A stretch of 64,000 nucleotides of DNA from Girardia tigrina (Eukaryota > Platyhelminthes > Tricladida > Dugesiidae): NCBI GenBank assembly GCA_001938485.1, contig MQRK01224520.1, positions 19,783 through 83,782 on the forward strand. Direction: 5' to 3'. The notes beneath the pieces are model-generated. The model had not been told where the DNA came from. It ran no database searches and was given only the letters and a program-made list of their open reading frames with translations. Shown in pieces: positions 34,700 through 45,719 of the stretch (position 1 is its first letter; each line of letters begins with the position of its first letter). The translations under genes and the position numbers were made by a program.

Positions 34700-37120
34700 A
34701 AAGCCTGGTAAAAAAATCTAGTCAACTTTGAGAAATCTAAATCAACAAGATCTCACATACCCAATGTTTTGCAGTCACTATATAATATAAATAAAATGCA
34801 AAAAGCATATTCTGTTTTTAGTCGGTTTAATTACTTATCAAATTTAGAAAAATCAGTTTATTCAAGATGTACAGTGATTGGCGCCGAATTATCTGATTTA
34901 TCGCTAAAACTCAGTTTACCAAAAATAAATGAAAGGTCTATAACAAAAAAGTAGAAATTCTTATTAAGAAATATCATTCTGTTCAAAAAGAAAAACAAAA
35001 TTTTGAAAAGTGGGATTATTTATTCGACATAACCAAAGTAAATGATAACTGACTTAGCAATGAAGGTAAGGAATTTTATTTCTTTCAAGTGAAAAATGAT
35101 GGTAAAGCTGGTTATTGCACACCAAAAACTGTTAAAGTACATCCTTCCAAGGCTGGCAGGAAGAGATCTATCATGGCTGAAACAGATACAGTAGAGGTCA
35201 TTGATGACAATAAAGAAGACAATGAACAAGATGATAGACAAGATCATTATTATAATCAGCCATATAAAACAGCAAAGATAAAGTATGAGAACACCCCCGT
35301 AGCTGTTAACTTAGTTCGAAAGTCAAAACTAAATATTAAGAGGTCAGCATAGGTTTGCAAAAATTTATCTGAATGTGGTATTAATGTGCAAACATAATCT
35401 GAATCTTGGGTTTATAGAACTACAATGTCAGAAGGTAAAAAAATGGAAAAACACATGATTAATCACTTTAAAATGATGATTGGGTGTTGCATTTTAACGG
35501 TAAAAGAATTTCCGGAAATAAATATCAAGTCTTGATTTTGAAAAATTCAGAAAAAAACTTGGGGATGGAAAAGCTAATAGTATTTATAGTGGAATAGTTG
35601 ATGTGTTAAAATGATATCTAATACTACAAATGTTAATACTCGGAGTAAAAATGGAGTTGTGAGCCAACTTTAAAGAGAATTTAAAAGAAAAAATCTTGAA
35701 CCATTTCAATTTATTGCTTGTCATCATCATGTGATAGACAGAATTTTGAAGCATAAAATGAATGAAATTTTAGATGAAGAAAAAATCTAATCACCAGAAA
35801 TACATTAAAAATTTATTGCAAACCTGCAAAAAATACTATGAAAATTTAAAATCAAGCTTTCAGCAAGGTGAAAAAAATTGTAAAGTGAAGACTAATAAAT
35901 GAAGGGGTGATATGGACTTTTTTGACTTGGTACAAAATTACCGATACATGAAGGTGAATGGTAGCCATCCAGCTGTAAACTTCAAAAGTCTATCATAATT
36001 GCACAATGCCAGATAGAATTCAAGACATGCCATTCTGATATGAAAATTAACTGAGTCGAATAATAATCAAATGCGTTTGATTTGTGACTTTATAGCTTCA
36101 ACGTGGTCTGATATATTGTTTTCTGACATGATATATATTGGGTTCTTGATCAAAAGACGTCATTAACAAAAAACTTTTTTTCTAATTTCTAATACAACTT
36201 TCATTATTCAAACAAATTTATGAGGAACAATATTTCAGTTACATAAACCAGATTTTAAAATTCTAAATATAAATAATAATATCGATATATATATATATAT
36301 GTTTTTTTTACTCAATTTTGCATAAATCATATTTTGTTTTTGCTTTATTAATTTTTACAATGTTTATTAATTGAAATATAAATTTAGATCTTTAAAAATA
36401 TTTTAATGGACGTCCTGTAAAAATTCAATTCCTAAATAATTTTTTCTTTACTTTTAAATCATTCAATTATAAATTATTTTTTAATAAGACTTTCCGTGGA
36501 CAATTAACTTCAATAAAAAATTAGGATTTTTATTTTAGAACTTGATTTTAAAATATTCAATAAATTATTTTTTTTAATGAAACTTTCCGTTGACAATTAA
36601 ATTCAATAAACATAATGATTTTTATTTTAAAAAGTGTTACAAGATATCAAAATTTTCTTTGCAATATTCTTTTACTCTGAAACTGTTATTTTAATTGTGA
36701 ATTTTTAAACCTATTTTTTATAAAAAGTTTTTCCAATTTTATTAGTAAAATATTATCATTACACTATAATTTTTTATAAAAATTTATTTTATTTTAATTA
36801 GTAGAACGTTACTTTTAATTTATCTCAAATATAAATATGAATTTTTAATTTAAAAATATCAAAAATTTACAGTTCACCAAAAAGAATCCCTAAAAATATA
36901 CTCTGAACATGATTTTCGAAATTTAGAACAAACAATAACTTCAACTTCAGCCATGAAGACCTTGAAAACATTTTGGACCCAGGAGCCAAGCAACATACAA
37001 GAAATTCAAAGATCCAATATTTGTGCTGAAAGAGCCATAAAAAGTTTGCTAGAAATTAATGCCAAAGACATTGACAAGATAAACGACAGATTTTATTTGC
37101 ACAATAAATTTTAAATTGTA
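34700..37120 (+). mobile_element. Unclassified transposase-like relic (CHHH family), copy 1
   Basis: A chain of plus-strand blocks: SKFN/SRFNYLSNLEKSVYSR and IGAELSDLSLKLSLPKINER (34820-34950); FDITKVNDN..FFQVKNDGKAG then TVKVHPSKAGRKRS (35020-35170); LNIKRSA.VCKNLSECGINV (35330-35390); TRSKNGVVSQL, then FQFIACHHHVIDRILKHKMN (35640-35770); HNARWNSR (near 36010); and after a 750-base AT-rich interruption TLKTFWTQEPSNIQ and IQRSNICAERAIKSLLEINA (36960-37080). Stops and frameshifts are scattered throughout. The CHHHVIDRIL and NARWNSR blocks remind me of hAT-type folds and of uncharacterised repeat proteins in arthropods, but I cannot name the superfamily. A second copy is at 51430-51975. Confidence 0.6.
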
Positions 37121-37164
37121 CAAACAATTGACCTTTTATTTTTACAAAGCTTTCAGTTCATTAA

Positions 37165-37316
37165 AACAAATATTTTTGTTAAAAATCATATAAATCGAAA
37201 AATTGACATAGAAATAGAAATGTATTTTTACAAGGCTTTCAGTTCATTAAAATGCAATTTCTATTTCTATGTCGATTTTTCGATTTATATGATTTTTAAC
37301 AAAAATATTTTTTTAA
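37165..37316. repeat. Near-perfect foldback, about 55-base arms
   Basis: The left arm (37169-37224, ATATTTTTGTTAAAAATCAT...) is repeated in inverted order at 37257-37313 with one or two mismatches, around a loop of about 33 bases. The loop holds a second copy of CTTTCAGTTCATTAAAA, which also precedes the left arm, so direct and inverted copies are combined. This is the pattern left by a template switch during replication. Confidence 0.8.
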
Positions 37317-37319
37317 TTA

Positions 37320-39670
37320 AGGGGACATTTTTGTTTCTTTTGTCAGTAAAACTTTTGCATTTTATAATCTCATGTAGAATGTCATATTTTGGCACTATAC
37401 CCAAGTATAATGAATTCAAATACAGTGTTTGCATCCACTATCCACTTGGAGTGCCGTGGGTTTCTTTGTTGGTTAGTGTGCGATATTTGAACGTGCGTGT
37501 GTGTGGGTACAGTGTGTGTGTAGTTTGTATTGTCGTTATCGTTTGTATTCCATCTTTATTTGTCCATGGCTATATGTATTGTAATTATTTTTTTTATTTA
37601 TTATTCATTACTTACATTTTGTTTTTTATTATTTATATTTTGTTTTTTTATTTAACCACTATGCTTTTTTGATTAATTATATTTTATGAACTGATATTTA
37701 ATCATAATTCGCTTGACTATGAATATGTAGTCATATGCGAATTATAAATTGAAATTTGAAAAAAATAGATTAAATAATTTAATCGATAATTGAATTAAAA
37801 TTTCAGTTAATAATTGAGGCTATATATTCCTTTGGTTGACTATCAGTTGATCTGAGATTTTTTTCGGTATTTGACGTTAGCAATATTTATTTATTTTTCC
37901 TTTTGGTCAACAACCACAATTAAAGAAAATATTAAATATAAGTAATATTATTAATTCATCACGAAACAAAAATAACCTATCCTGATTCTTAATCATCTAA
38001 AGAAATAACTTCGAACATTTTATATCATATGCTGGTATTCGTATAAACCAGACATTATTCGACAATAAATTATTGGGGATCCAATAGTAATATTATTTCA
38101 AAAGAAAATTGGTAAAGTAATTTATTAATATTATTTTCCTGAACAGTGACCTTTTTTATCGTATTTGTGATCCATATTCAACGTCTTTTTTTCATGCTTC
38201 CGTTATAAATTGTTGTGTTTAATATATCACAAATATATATTCACATTGTATAAATTTTGTTTGTTTTCACATTTAATTATTTTTTCTGTATTTATTGGAT
38301 AAAGGAGGTTTATCTCATTAATAGTTATATTGTTTACATATACGGAATAAGCCTCTCTTATCTTCAATATATACAAGACCAAGTATAGTTGTAAAAAGTC
38401 AACCGCCTAATGTACACAATAGCATCAATGGTATGTGCGAAAAATAGAGGAATGGGGATGAGTTTGTTGGGTTTTTAACTTTAACATAAATATATACTTT
38501 TTAAAACATAAATCTTTAATCTTTAATCTGACTCCAATTAATCAATAAGGACTTCCAACATAAATAAATAAATAATAAACACTTTTTATTTTTATGAAAC
38601 TTTATTTTCAATAACACAAAATAGCACACAGCTTTATCTTGTTTAAATCAATAATATTAATAATCGTATTCAAAGATGGATAATCAATGCGAGTTTGTCA
38701 GATAACAGTTCATTAATATCAAAACTATAAATCTTCTAAACGAACGAAAACCGTTAAAATCTCAAAGTCAAATGAACTCTTATTCTCCTATACAGGATAC
38801 TAAGTTCAAAAAATTAACTTCAAGACAAAATTAAAAAAAAAATTTATTTAACAAAAATAAGTTTACTACACTCAAAATTTGAACACTGAATCTTCTTTAC
38901 TATTTTACAGCAGAATTGGTGTCAGAAATATTTTGCCCTGGAAATTCTCATCATTTCCAATATTATCCCAAGACAATGCATTCATCATCCTCTTCGGGTC
39001 TTTCAGGGTGGAACAATCTTCCACAATCAAAATTTATCGTAAAATAGTATCAATTACAATTTAAGCGTCGTTCTCACAAACGATTTTATTTTTTACTCAC
39101 CTGTCGAATTAATTTACAATTTGAAATCCGTATTCAAAATTTTTGATTTCGGCTTTAAGTGCAAGAAAACAAGATTCACTTTATCATAATCGTAATATCT
39201 GCCTTCCTTAAAAATTATTATCTGATACCGTAGCTACTTTTATGTCGAATATTTAGAATATCAAATTTTCGTTAAACTAAATTGTTGCACCACATGTACA
39301 ACTTGGTAATATTGATTATATTTTAAAATACTTAGTGACTTGAAAATAATAGTGACACAGATTATTACCTTTTTGATAAAATTATCTTAATACGAATAAT
39401 ATTGTCGATTCTCTGAAAAACATGACAAATTGTATTTTCAAGATTTAAGTGCTGCGGTGATTTTAGTACGGTTTTGTTTTCGTCATAATATGGATTCAAT
39501 ATTTTCCTATTGTCTCTATAATCCATGCTTTATATAAAAATATTAAAAACTAAACAATTAAATTAGAAAAAATATTTTTACACAATTTTCGTTTTCATAT
39601 TTAACCAAATCTGTTAGCTATAAAATCTTACTTTTTCTGTAGATTTCGACAGTATATGTAATTTGTTTAG
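37320..39670. other. AT-rich intron DNA, nothing recognised
   Basis: An open frame at 37220-37672 is strongly hydrophobic low-complexity sequence spanning the foldback and a GT-rich tract and is not accepted as a gene. The remainder holds no supported feature. Confidence 0.4.
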
Positions 39671-39674
39671 CTAG

Positions 39675-40044
39675 TGTGAGGAATATTTTAAATTGTTTGA
39701 ATGTGTAAATGTAGTGATGCTGTATGTTGATTTAAGTATGTTGAATTTAGAATGGTGATTCTCCACCCAGATGGAAATCGGTATTTTTTTATTAAATTTA
39801 AAGTGATTGACTATTCGAATATAATTAAAATAATNNNNNNNNNNNNNNNNNNNNNNNNNNNNNNNNNNNNNNNNNNNNNNNNNNATTATTTTAATTATAT
39901 TCGAATAGTCAATCACTTTAAATTTAATAAAAAAATACCGATTTCCATCTGGGTGGAGAATCACCATTCTAAATTCAACATACTTAAATCAACATACAGC
40001 ATCCATACATTTACACATTCAAACAATTTAAAATATTCCTCACA
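39675..40044. mobile_element. Two LTR-family blocks head to head around a sequence gap (fossil)
   Basis: A 160-base block starting TGTGAGGAATATTTTAAATT at 39675 is repeated as an almost exact reverse complement ending at 40044. Between them are 50 N bases (39835-39884). Each arm includes GGTGATTCTCCACCCAGATGG (split as GGTGATTCTCC and ACCCAGATGG), the core of the LTR family seen elsewhere in the window. Either two copies face each other, or the assembly folded back on itself at the gap. The two arms differ by only one or two bases. Confidence 0.6.
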
Positions 40045-40689
40045 TTCATCCTAATATTCATTCCTAATATTCATCTCATTTGTGTTTATTGAGAAATTTT
40101 GTTTTATTTCAGTTTTCTTACAAACCGTACATTTTAAATTTTGGTGCAGGTTAACTGTCAAACAGTGTAAGTGTTTCTATCGGGTGATTTTTTACTTTTG
40201 TGGACATTGACATGAGCGATAAAATACAACCTGTAGGCTATTTTAAATTTTAGATTATTTATTTTAGACTATTTTGAATTTTGAACTTGATAAAGTCGTC
40301 CCTGATTACTGACCGATGTCATTTCTTCAGATAATGTGGTAATAAAGATTTTAAAAGTATTCCAAACATCATAAATTACTTTTCCATTTCGTACATTTGC
40401 ACTAAAAGTCCCAGTCATTTAAAAAATAAACGTTAAGGTGACAGACCTCCCTTAAAACATTCAAAATAATACATTAGTTTTAGTAAATAAGTTGTAAAAT
40501 TTCAAAATTTCCAATAGTAACCATCCTTTTTTATATTTAAACAAACGTGGCCTTTGTCGTAAGAAACTTTAAGTGAATAATCTATTCATCATTATGTACC
40601 TATTTCGTTCAACAGAAAAGGTAGTCAATAATTTAAAAGAAAATAAATATATAAATTACAAGTGTTTCATAAATAAAGAAAATATTTAC
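40045..40689. other. AT-rich intron DNA, nothing recognised
   Basis: Between the inverted LTR blocks and the catalytic-loop exon of the PINK1-like gene. No gene, RNA or repeat beyond AT tracts. Confidence 0.4.
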
Positions 40690-40844
40690 ATCGTCCTAAT
40701 ATATTATTGGGCTTCATATCTCGATGACAAATCCTTTTTCTTCGCATATATACTTCTGCTTCCAAAATTTGTGTTAACATGTCAATTCGATCAATGATAT
40801 TCAAATCTTCATGTTTGAGTAAAGTTTCCAAATTAAAATCCATC
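40690..40844 (-). CDS. PINK1: PINK1-like kinase exon: catalytic loop
   Basis: Found by reading the minus strand: acceptor ATTAATATTAG before 40844 and donor GACGAT|GTAAAT at 40690. The 155 bases (1 + 51 codons + 1) complete the AG left by the upstream exon to Arg and give the T needed by the downstream exon (TT). It encodes MDFNLETLLKHEDL, then IDMLTQILEAEVYM and CHRDMKPNNILGR. Human PINK1 reads VMKNYPCTLRQYL, LLQLLEGVDHL, AHRDLKSDNILVE at the same place. The catalytic HRD aspartate, the Lys two residues on and the metal-binding Asn are all intact. The downstream intron is 18,057 bases, the upstream one 3,569. Confidence 0.85.
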
Positions 40845-41287
40845 CTAATATTAATTAATAATAATTAATTAATAATAATTAATTACAAATGACTTGCATA
40901 TATGATTAATTTAGTCCGCAATGTCTTATCTCTGTTCAATTCAATATACTGTACATTATTTCAATTTGTTAACTCATTCTGTTAACGTTTTAAATAATTC
41001 TTATTCAATCTTTTTCAAATAATAAAAACTGATAAAAACAGAAATATGATTACTTTTAAAAATATAAATCCAATTCTAAAAAATTAACTTAAACTTTTAG
41101 GACGATATGAAAGAATACTTATAACATGAAAAATGTTAAAATACATATTTAACTAAATTTTCTTAAAACCCGAAAATGAGATTAAAGTATTAAAGGTATT
41201 AAAGATTATTAAAGATTAAAGGTATTGCTAAAAATTTTGAAATTAAATTATTTTTTAATAATGTAACTCTAAAAAAACCTTCACAAT
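40845..41287. other. AT-rich intron DNA, nothing recognised
   Basis: Contains a short inverted/direct run of TTAATTAATAATAA at 40848-40886 near the acceptor and otherwise AT tracts only. Confidence 0.4.
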
Positions 41288-41780
41288 TTAACACTAGAAC
41301 GCCGAAGCGGTCATTTTGACCGCTTTTTTATTTTGGTCTGAATTTTTTAGGAAAGATATGCATGAATCCCTAGATATTTTATGACTTTTCCTATATTTAT
41401 GCGAAATAAAACATATCATGTGTTCAGGAAGATCCCATTGCGTATTTACGGAGAAAAATTAATTTTTACCTATAACGCCCATGCGGTCTTTTTTGACCGC
41501 TGGTATATTCTTCAATAATATTTTTCTTAAATTCATGATTTTTTTCAATGTACAAAACAAGTTTTACACGTAAAAACCCATACTTTATGCGAAACTCTGA
41601 TGAATATTGATATTTTACGCTCTCGCTATTCTTTTCCCTTTTTTTATCGACTATTGTCGTCAATAAAACAAGTTTTATACGACAAAACCTGCATTTTACG
41701 AGAAACACAGACGAGTATTGTCATGTCACTATCTCTCTCTTTTTCCCTTTTTCTCTTCGCTTATTTTCGTCATTAAAATA
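41288..41780 (+). mobile_element. piggyBac-like element end with GCGGTC palindromes and a tandem duplication
   Basis: Starts at a TTAA (41288) with TTAACACTAGAACGCCGAAG, then the palindrome GCGGTCATTTTGACCGC. A second ACGCCCATGCGGTC..GACCGC lies at 41475-41502. TTAACxCTAGxxCGCC starts and GCGGTC/GACCGC repeats are typical of piggyBac-like ends. From about 41550 two diverged tandem units of about 119 bases follow (AACAAGTTTTACACG / AACAAGTTTTATACG). No transposase and no second end were found, so it may be a non-autonomous copy or one end. Confidence 0.5.
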
Positions 41781-42095
41781 TGCGTCATAAGCAATGACAA
41801 TTTTTAGAAATTTAAATTTTAAATATATTGATTATTGATTTCTCTGCTTTATTGTTTCATATTAATCACAATTATAATTACCAATTCGGAATTGTACACA
41901 AAGAAATCGTACGATTCTGAAATTTAAATAAATATTTTCTTTTATTTAAAAAAATTTTTATATTTAAAATTGTGATAGTTTAACTATTCTGTTTTCAATG
42001 CTTTGAAAATATTTTTGATTTTGTTGTCAGTAGGCATATTGGAACTTGGTTTTTACTCAATTAATTCGCATCATGCATGGAGCTGAAGACGTCCT
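41781..42095. other. AT-rich stretch, nothing recognised
   Basis: Spacer between the piggyBac-like end and the next LTR fossil. Confidence 0.4.
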
Positions 42096-42098
42096 CTA

Positions 42099-43010
42099 TT
42101 TGAGGAATATTTTAAATTTGTTATGATGAATTTTGTGTTGAGTTCAGCATTTGGAAATGTGTTTCTCCCACCCAGATGGAAAATTCGTATTTTGGATGTT
42201 CACGATGAATAGTTATTCGAGCATAGTTTGCATTTTAAATTTCAACATAAGATATTAAAAAAACCTTTAAAATATTAAATTGTTTAAAATTTTAATATCA
42301 AAATTTAAATAAAGTAAATAACTTTTAACTTATTTTTAAATAGATTATATAAATGTTTTTTTCTTTAAATAAAATTATTTTTAAAATTAAATTAATTTTT
42401 AGATCAAATTATTACCGAAATTATAAATGTAGAATTTTTAAAATAAAATCTGAAATGATTTAAAATGAAAATTTGTTCGAATAATTGTTTATTACAAAAA
42501 TTTATGAATTTAGAAAGATGTCAAATTCTGAAAACTTGACTGAGAGTTGTCCAAAAGACGATTCAAATTGTAATGAAAATAAATGTTCGAAAACCCATAT
42601 TGGTGTTCTTAATACTCTACAAGTACGATTGGATACAGTCCGACGGAAGTAATTTTAGGGAAACGATTGACTCTTGAAGGATCTCGACATTACGAGTTGG
42701 ATAACAAGAAGATCATTGATGAAATTAAAAAATTAGAGATAGGAAAACCAGTGACAACTACAACAAAACGGAATTTTCAGATTAGAGACTGGGTATTAGT
42801 GAAAATAGAAAATCGACAAAGGTTCGGATCGTTATGGGGGACCTTATGAAATCATTTGTAAAGAATATGATGGGTACGTGAAGATGCTGAATAAAATAGG
42901 TCGAATAATAAACATAAATATCGAATGGCTGAAGCCTTTTAAAGAAGGGGGGTGTAAGGATAAATAATTATATATTTATATTATCTTTATTATACTAAAT
43001 ATATTACAAT
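42099..43010 (+). mobile_element. LTR-retroelement fossil: 5' end, gag-like start, integrase tail
   Basis: Begins with a variant of the TGTGAGGAATATTTT block and the CTCCCACCCAGATGG core. After an AT-rich leader comes a gag-like start at 42518 (MSNSENLTESCPKDDSN). Directly after it follows a Ty3-type integrase C-terminal stretch (RNFQIRDWVLVKIENRQRFG, then NIEWLKPFK), a purine tract AAAGAAGGGGGG and TGTAAGG at 42953, a fitting 3' LTR start. Nearly all of pol between gag and the integrase tail is missing, so this is an internally deleted, broken copy. Same gag family as 48600-49145. Confidence 0.6.
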
Positions 43011-44159
43011 AATGGATCCAGAATATTCAAATGAATCTCTTGAATTTGTTTAAATAATATTAACAACTCGTGTAATTTTTAAAAAAATTAGGAAAAAAGT
43101 TTGTATAAAACAAAATTCAGCCGAAAAATGAAGACACCGATTTGGTTCCATATAAAAAAATTAAGCAATAAAAAAATAGGTAAAACAATTTGGGCGAAAA
43201 AAAATTTGAGCGTAAAATGAAGACACCGATTTTTAATCACCAAATTCAAATTATTTTATACCATATTTATTTAGTATTTAAATTACTTATTTTGTTATAT
43301 ATTTTTTTACTTTATTTAAATTTACTTATTTAATTTAACTTTATTTAATTAATTATTTTTATTAATTATATTTTTTATAATTTACTTACGAATTTTCCTA
43401 AACTAGCAAAATGTTCGGTCAAAAAATAATTTTTCCGCTCCAATTCGGGTGATGAGAATTGCACGTTGTTTGCGTAGGAGGCAAGCGTTCGAAAGTACAA
43501 TGGATTTCGGTAATTTCGTTTTATATTAATTATATCTGCACCCTAAAACGGAGCTTTAGATGTCGTGTTTGGAGGAACAAAAATTTTAAAATCTGTTAAC
43601 ATCACAACATTAGGATGTTCAGGAAACCAATCTAAGATAAGTGAAATTTATGATTCTTTGAATTCATCTACTGATTCAAAGATCTTAAAAATGTTATTAT
43701 GATAACTTTCTATCTACGCTTTAATGTTGGTCCTATAAATTCAAGACGGGTAGTCTATATTTCAAAACTCCGTTTCATAATTTTTCTTAGACTAAGTAAA
43801 GGAGACATTCGTCAGTGACTATTTCAAATTGTGGTGTGAACCGTTCGTTACTTTACACCAATGCTACTAATGCATTTACTTAATTAATAATTGAATTTCA
43901 TTCTATTAAACTTTCGATATACTAATTCTTTAAGAAAAAAATCTACTTAAAACTTTATAAACTTTTAAAATTAATCTTTTAAATAAAATATTGTAAATTT
44001 CATTATTATATGATATATCCTTTTAAACACTTGTTTTTAAAATAGGTACATAAAAATTTTTTAAATAATATTAAAATCCATTTTTTTGTTAATTAAAATT
44101 TAAACTTATTAGATATTAGTTATTATTTTATTCATGTTCTTATTCGTAAATACAAAGAA
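43011..44159. other. AT-rich stretch, probable 3' LTR at its left end
   Basis: The purine-rich repeats AATGAAGACACCGATTT (about 43127 and 43217) occur twice, 90 bases apart. Otherwise nothing is recognised. Confidence 0.35.
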
Positions 44160-44254
44160 TACCAATTTTTATTAGGGTGGGAGAATCACCATTCTAAGTT
44201 TAACATATTCAAATAAACATACGATATTCACATACAATTAAAATATTCAGCACA
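44160..44254 (-). mobile_element. LTR-family block, inverted copy (fossil)
   Basis: On the minus strand it starts TGTGCTGAATATTTTAATTG at 44254 and continues through TTAGAATGGTGATTCTCCCA and CCC, the family core. It faces the plus-strand block at 42099, giving a 2.2 kb interval with inverted ends. Confidence 0.6.
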
Positions 44255-44413
44255 CTTAAGAAATACCCGATTAGAATTTTTTAAAAGCTGCTTAAATACA
44301 TCTTAAAAATCATGCTGACATTTCGGATTACGCATAATTGGATTAGACGAATTAGATTAAATTCAAAATTGACTTTATAATTTCTATTAAACACTACAAT
44401 GAAAATGAAATAC

Positions 44414-44621
44414 CTCTCTAAAATAATAGAATCCGCGACCCCAAAGTGTTCAACATCAGGACAAGATTCTTTAAAAATTGGATCTTGACAGATGGGGATT
44501 TTGCATTCGCCAATAAATTGAATAATGTTCGGATGGTTTTGTAATTTAATTAAAAATTTGCTTTCTGTTTCGAGACAATCAAAGCCATATTTATATGGTT
44601 GTTTTAATATAATTTTAGATT
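44414..44621 (-). CDS. PINK1: PINK1-like kinase exon: N-lobe with HPNII motif
   Basis: Acceptor TTTGAATTTTTTTTCAG before 44621 and donor TTAGAGAG|GTATTT at 44414 bound 208 bases. Read on the minus strand the exon gives SKIILKQPYKYGFDCLETES, LIKLQNHPNIIQFIGE, then CPDVEHFGVADSIILE. PINK1 in human has [20 protein letters not shown] followed by DYPDVLPSRLHPEG; the HPNI and YPDV-type blocks are in the same order and spacing. The exon starts with two bases of a split codon, so an upstream exon ending on one base must exist. That exon should hold the glycine loop and the ATP-binding lysine; I did not find it. Confidence 0.8.
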
Positions 44622-45180
44622 CTGAAAAAAAATTCAAATTTAACAACTACATTATTAAATTACAAGTTAATTAAAAATATATGTAAATTTAGACGAAGCT
44701 TAATATTTAGATTATTAGATGAATATTTTGTAACTGAAATATATTTTTCAAAATGACGAATTTCGTTTTCCCGCAGATTTTGGCATTCTAGTTTTGAGTT
44801 TAACACCCGATTTTTGTTTTTATTTAGGGAACTCCTAAATTTGTTGCATTTGAATTATTGGGATCTTAAGTATTAGGTCAACAACAAAAGTTAAATATTA
44901 AATCGTGATATAAAAATTTATTTTAGGAAAAAAACCTGTTTAAAATTAGACAATATGATCGAAATTCTAAAAATAACTCTGATCGAAATAATACTCTATC
45001 AAATTTTTGTTAAATGAATCTCCTTACAAACCAGCACCAGGAATCAAATGATGATAATCTTTATAATAACTGTAGTAAACTCATATAAATTTAATATTGC
45101 AACGATCGACTGTTTATCGGAAAAACAAAAAGACGGAAAATTCAAATATTATACAGAGCCTATGCATATAATTTCCACAG
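44622..45180. other. AT-rich stretch, intron or intergenic
   Basis: Upstream of the kinase exon. The missing Gly-loop exon was looked for here without success. Confidence 0.35.
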
Positions 45181-45415
45181 GTTAAACTCTTATGGATGCC
45201 AAAAGAAATTGCATTGTGGTGGAATGGGCGAATATGCAAATGGGATATTTAATCTTACAATTGACAACTCAACTAATTGATTGCCTAATCCCGCAAAGTT
45301 AAAATCACTAAATGCTAAAAACATGATAAAATTCAATGCACAAGATTCTAAAGGAATGTCACAAACTGAAATCATCGGAAGTTTCCTATCATCCGTCGAC
45401 AAAGGTAAGGTAAAT
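45181..45415 (+). other. Candidate exon on plus strand, unidentified
   Basis: A good acceptor (TTTCCACAG) precedes 45181 and a near-consensus donor (GACAAAG|GTAAGG) follows 45415. One plus-strand frame reads SYGCQKKLHCGGMGEYANGI, FNLTIDNSTN, a TGA, then LKSLNAKNMIKFNAQDSKGM and TEIIGSFLSSVDK. The minus strand also has an open frame here (CDIPLESCALNF...), but without splice borders. I do not recognise a family. If the plus-strand exon is real, the in-frame TGA makes it a pseudo-exon. Confidence 0.25.
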
Positions 45416-45719
45416 ACTTTAATCAAATTATTCAAAAATACATTTGAAGAATAAATATATATGTGTGTGTAATTATTTTAATTTTTATAAATAGCTGCTG
45501 TTTATATTGATATTAAATAAAATTTATATGTTATTATAAAAAAACGTTTTATTTCTATTTAATCCATGCAACAGCTGTACGCAATGCTTGATTTAATAAA
45601 TTTGCACTTGCTATTTCTCTAAATTTCTTTGCTGGATGATAATTATTTTCAACTGTAGTAGATTTTCATTGACCAACTCGATTTCGATAGTCAATTCACT
45701 CGTTTAGTTTCTCTTTCTA

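Noticed and set aside
37220-37672. 150-codon hydrophobic plus-strand frame
   Set aside because: Starts inside the foldback and is built from T- and GT-rich low-complexity DNA; no domain.
39671-40054. Mirror-image frames on both strands across the N gap
   Set aside because: They read through the N run and exist only because the flanking arms are inverted repeats.
45190-45435. Minus-strand 81-codon frame as a kinase exon
   Set aside because: No kinase motif in any minus frame and no fitting splice borders; the plus strand has the better signals.
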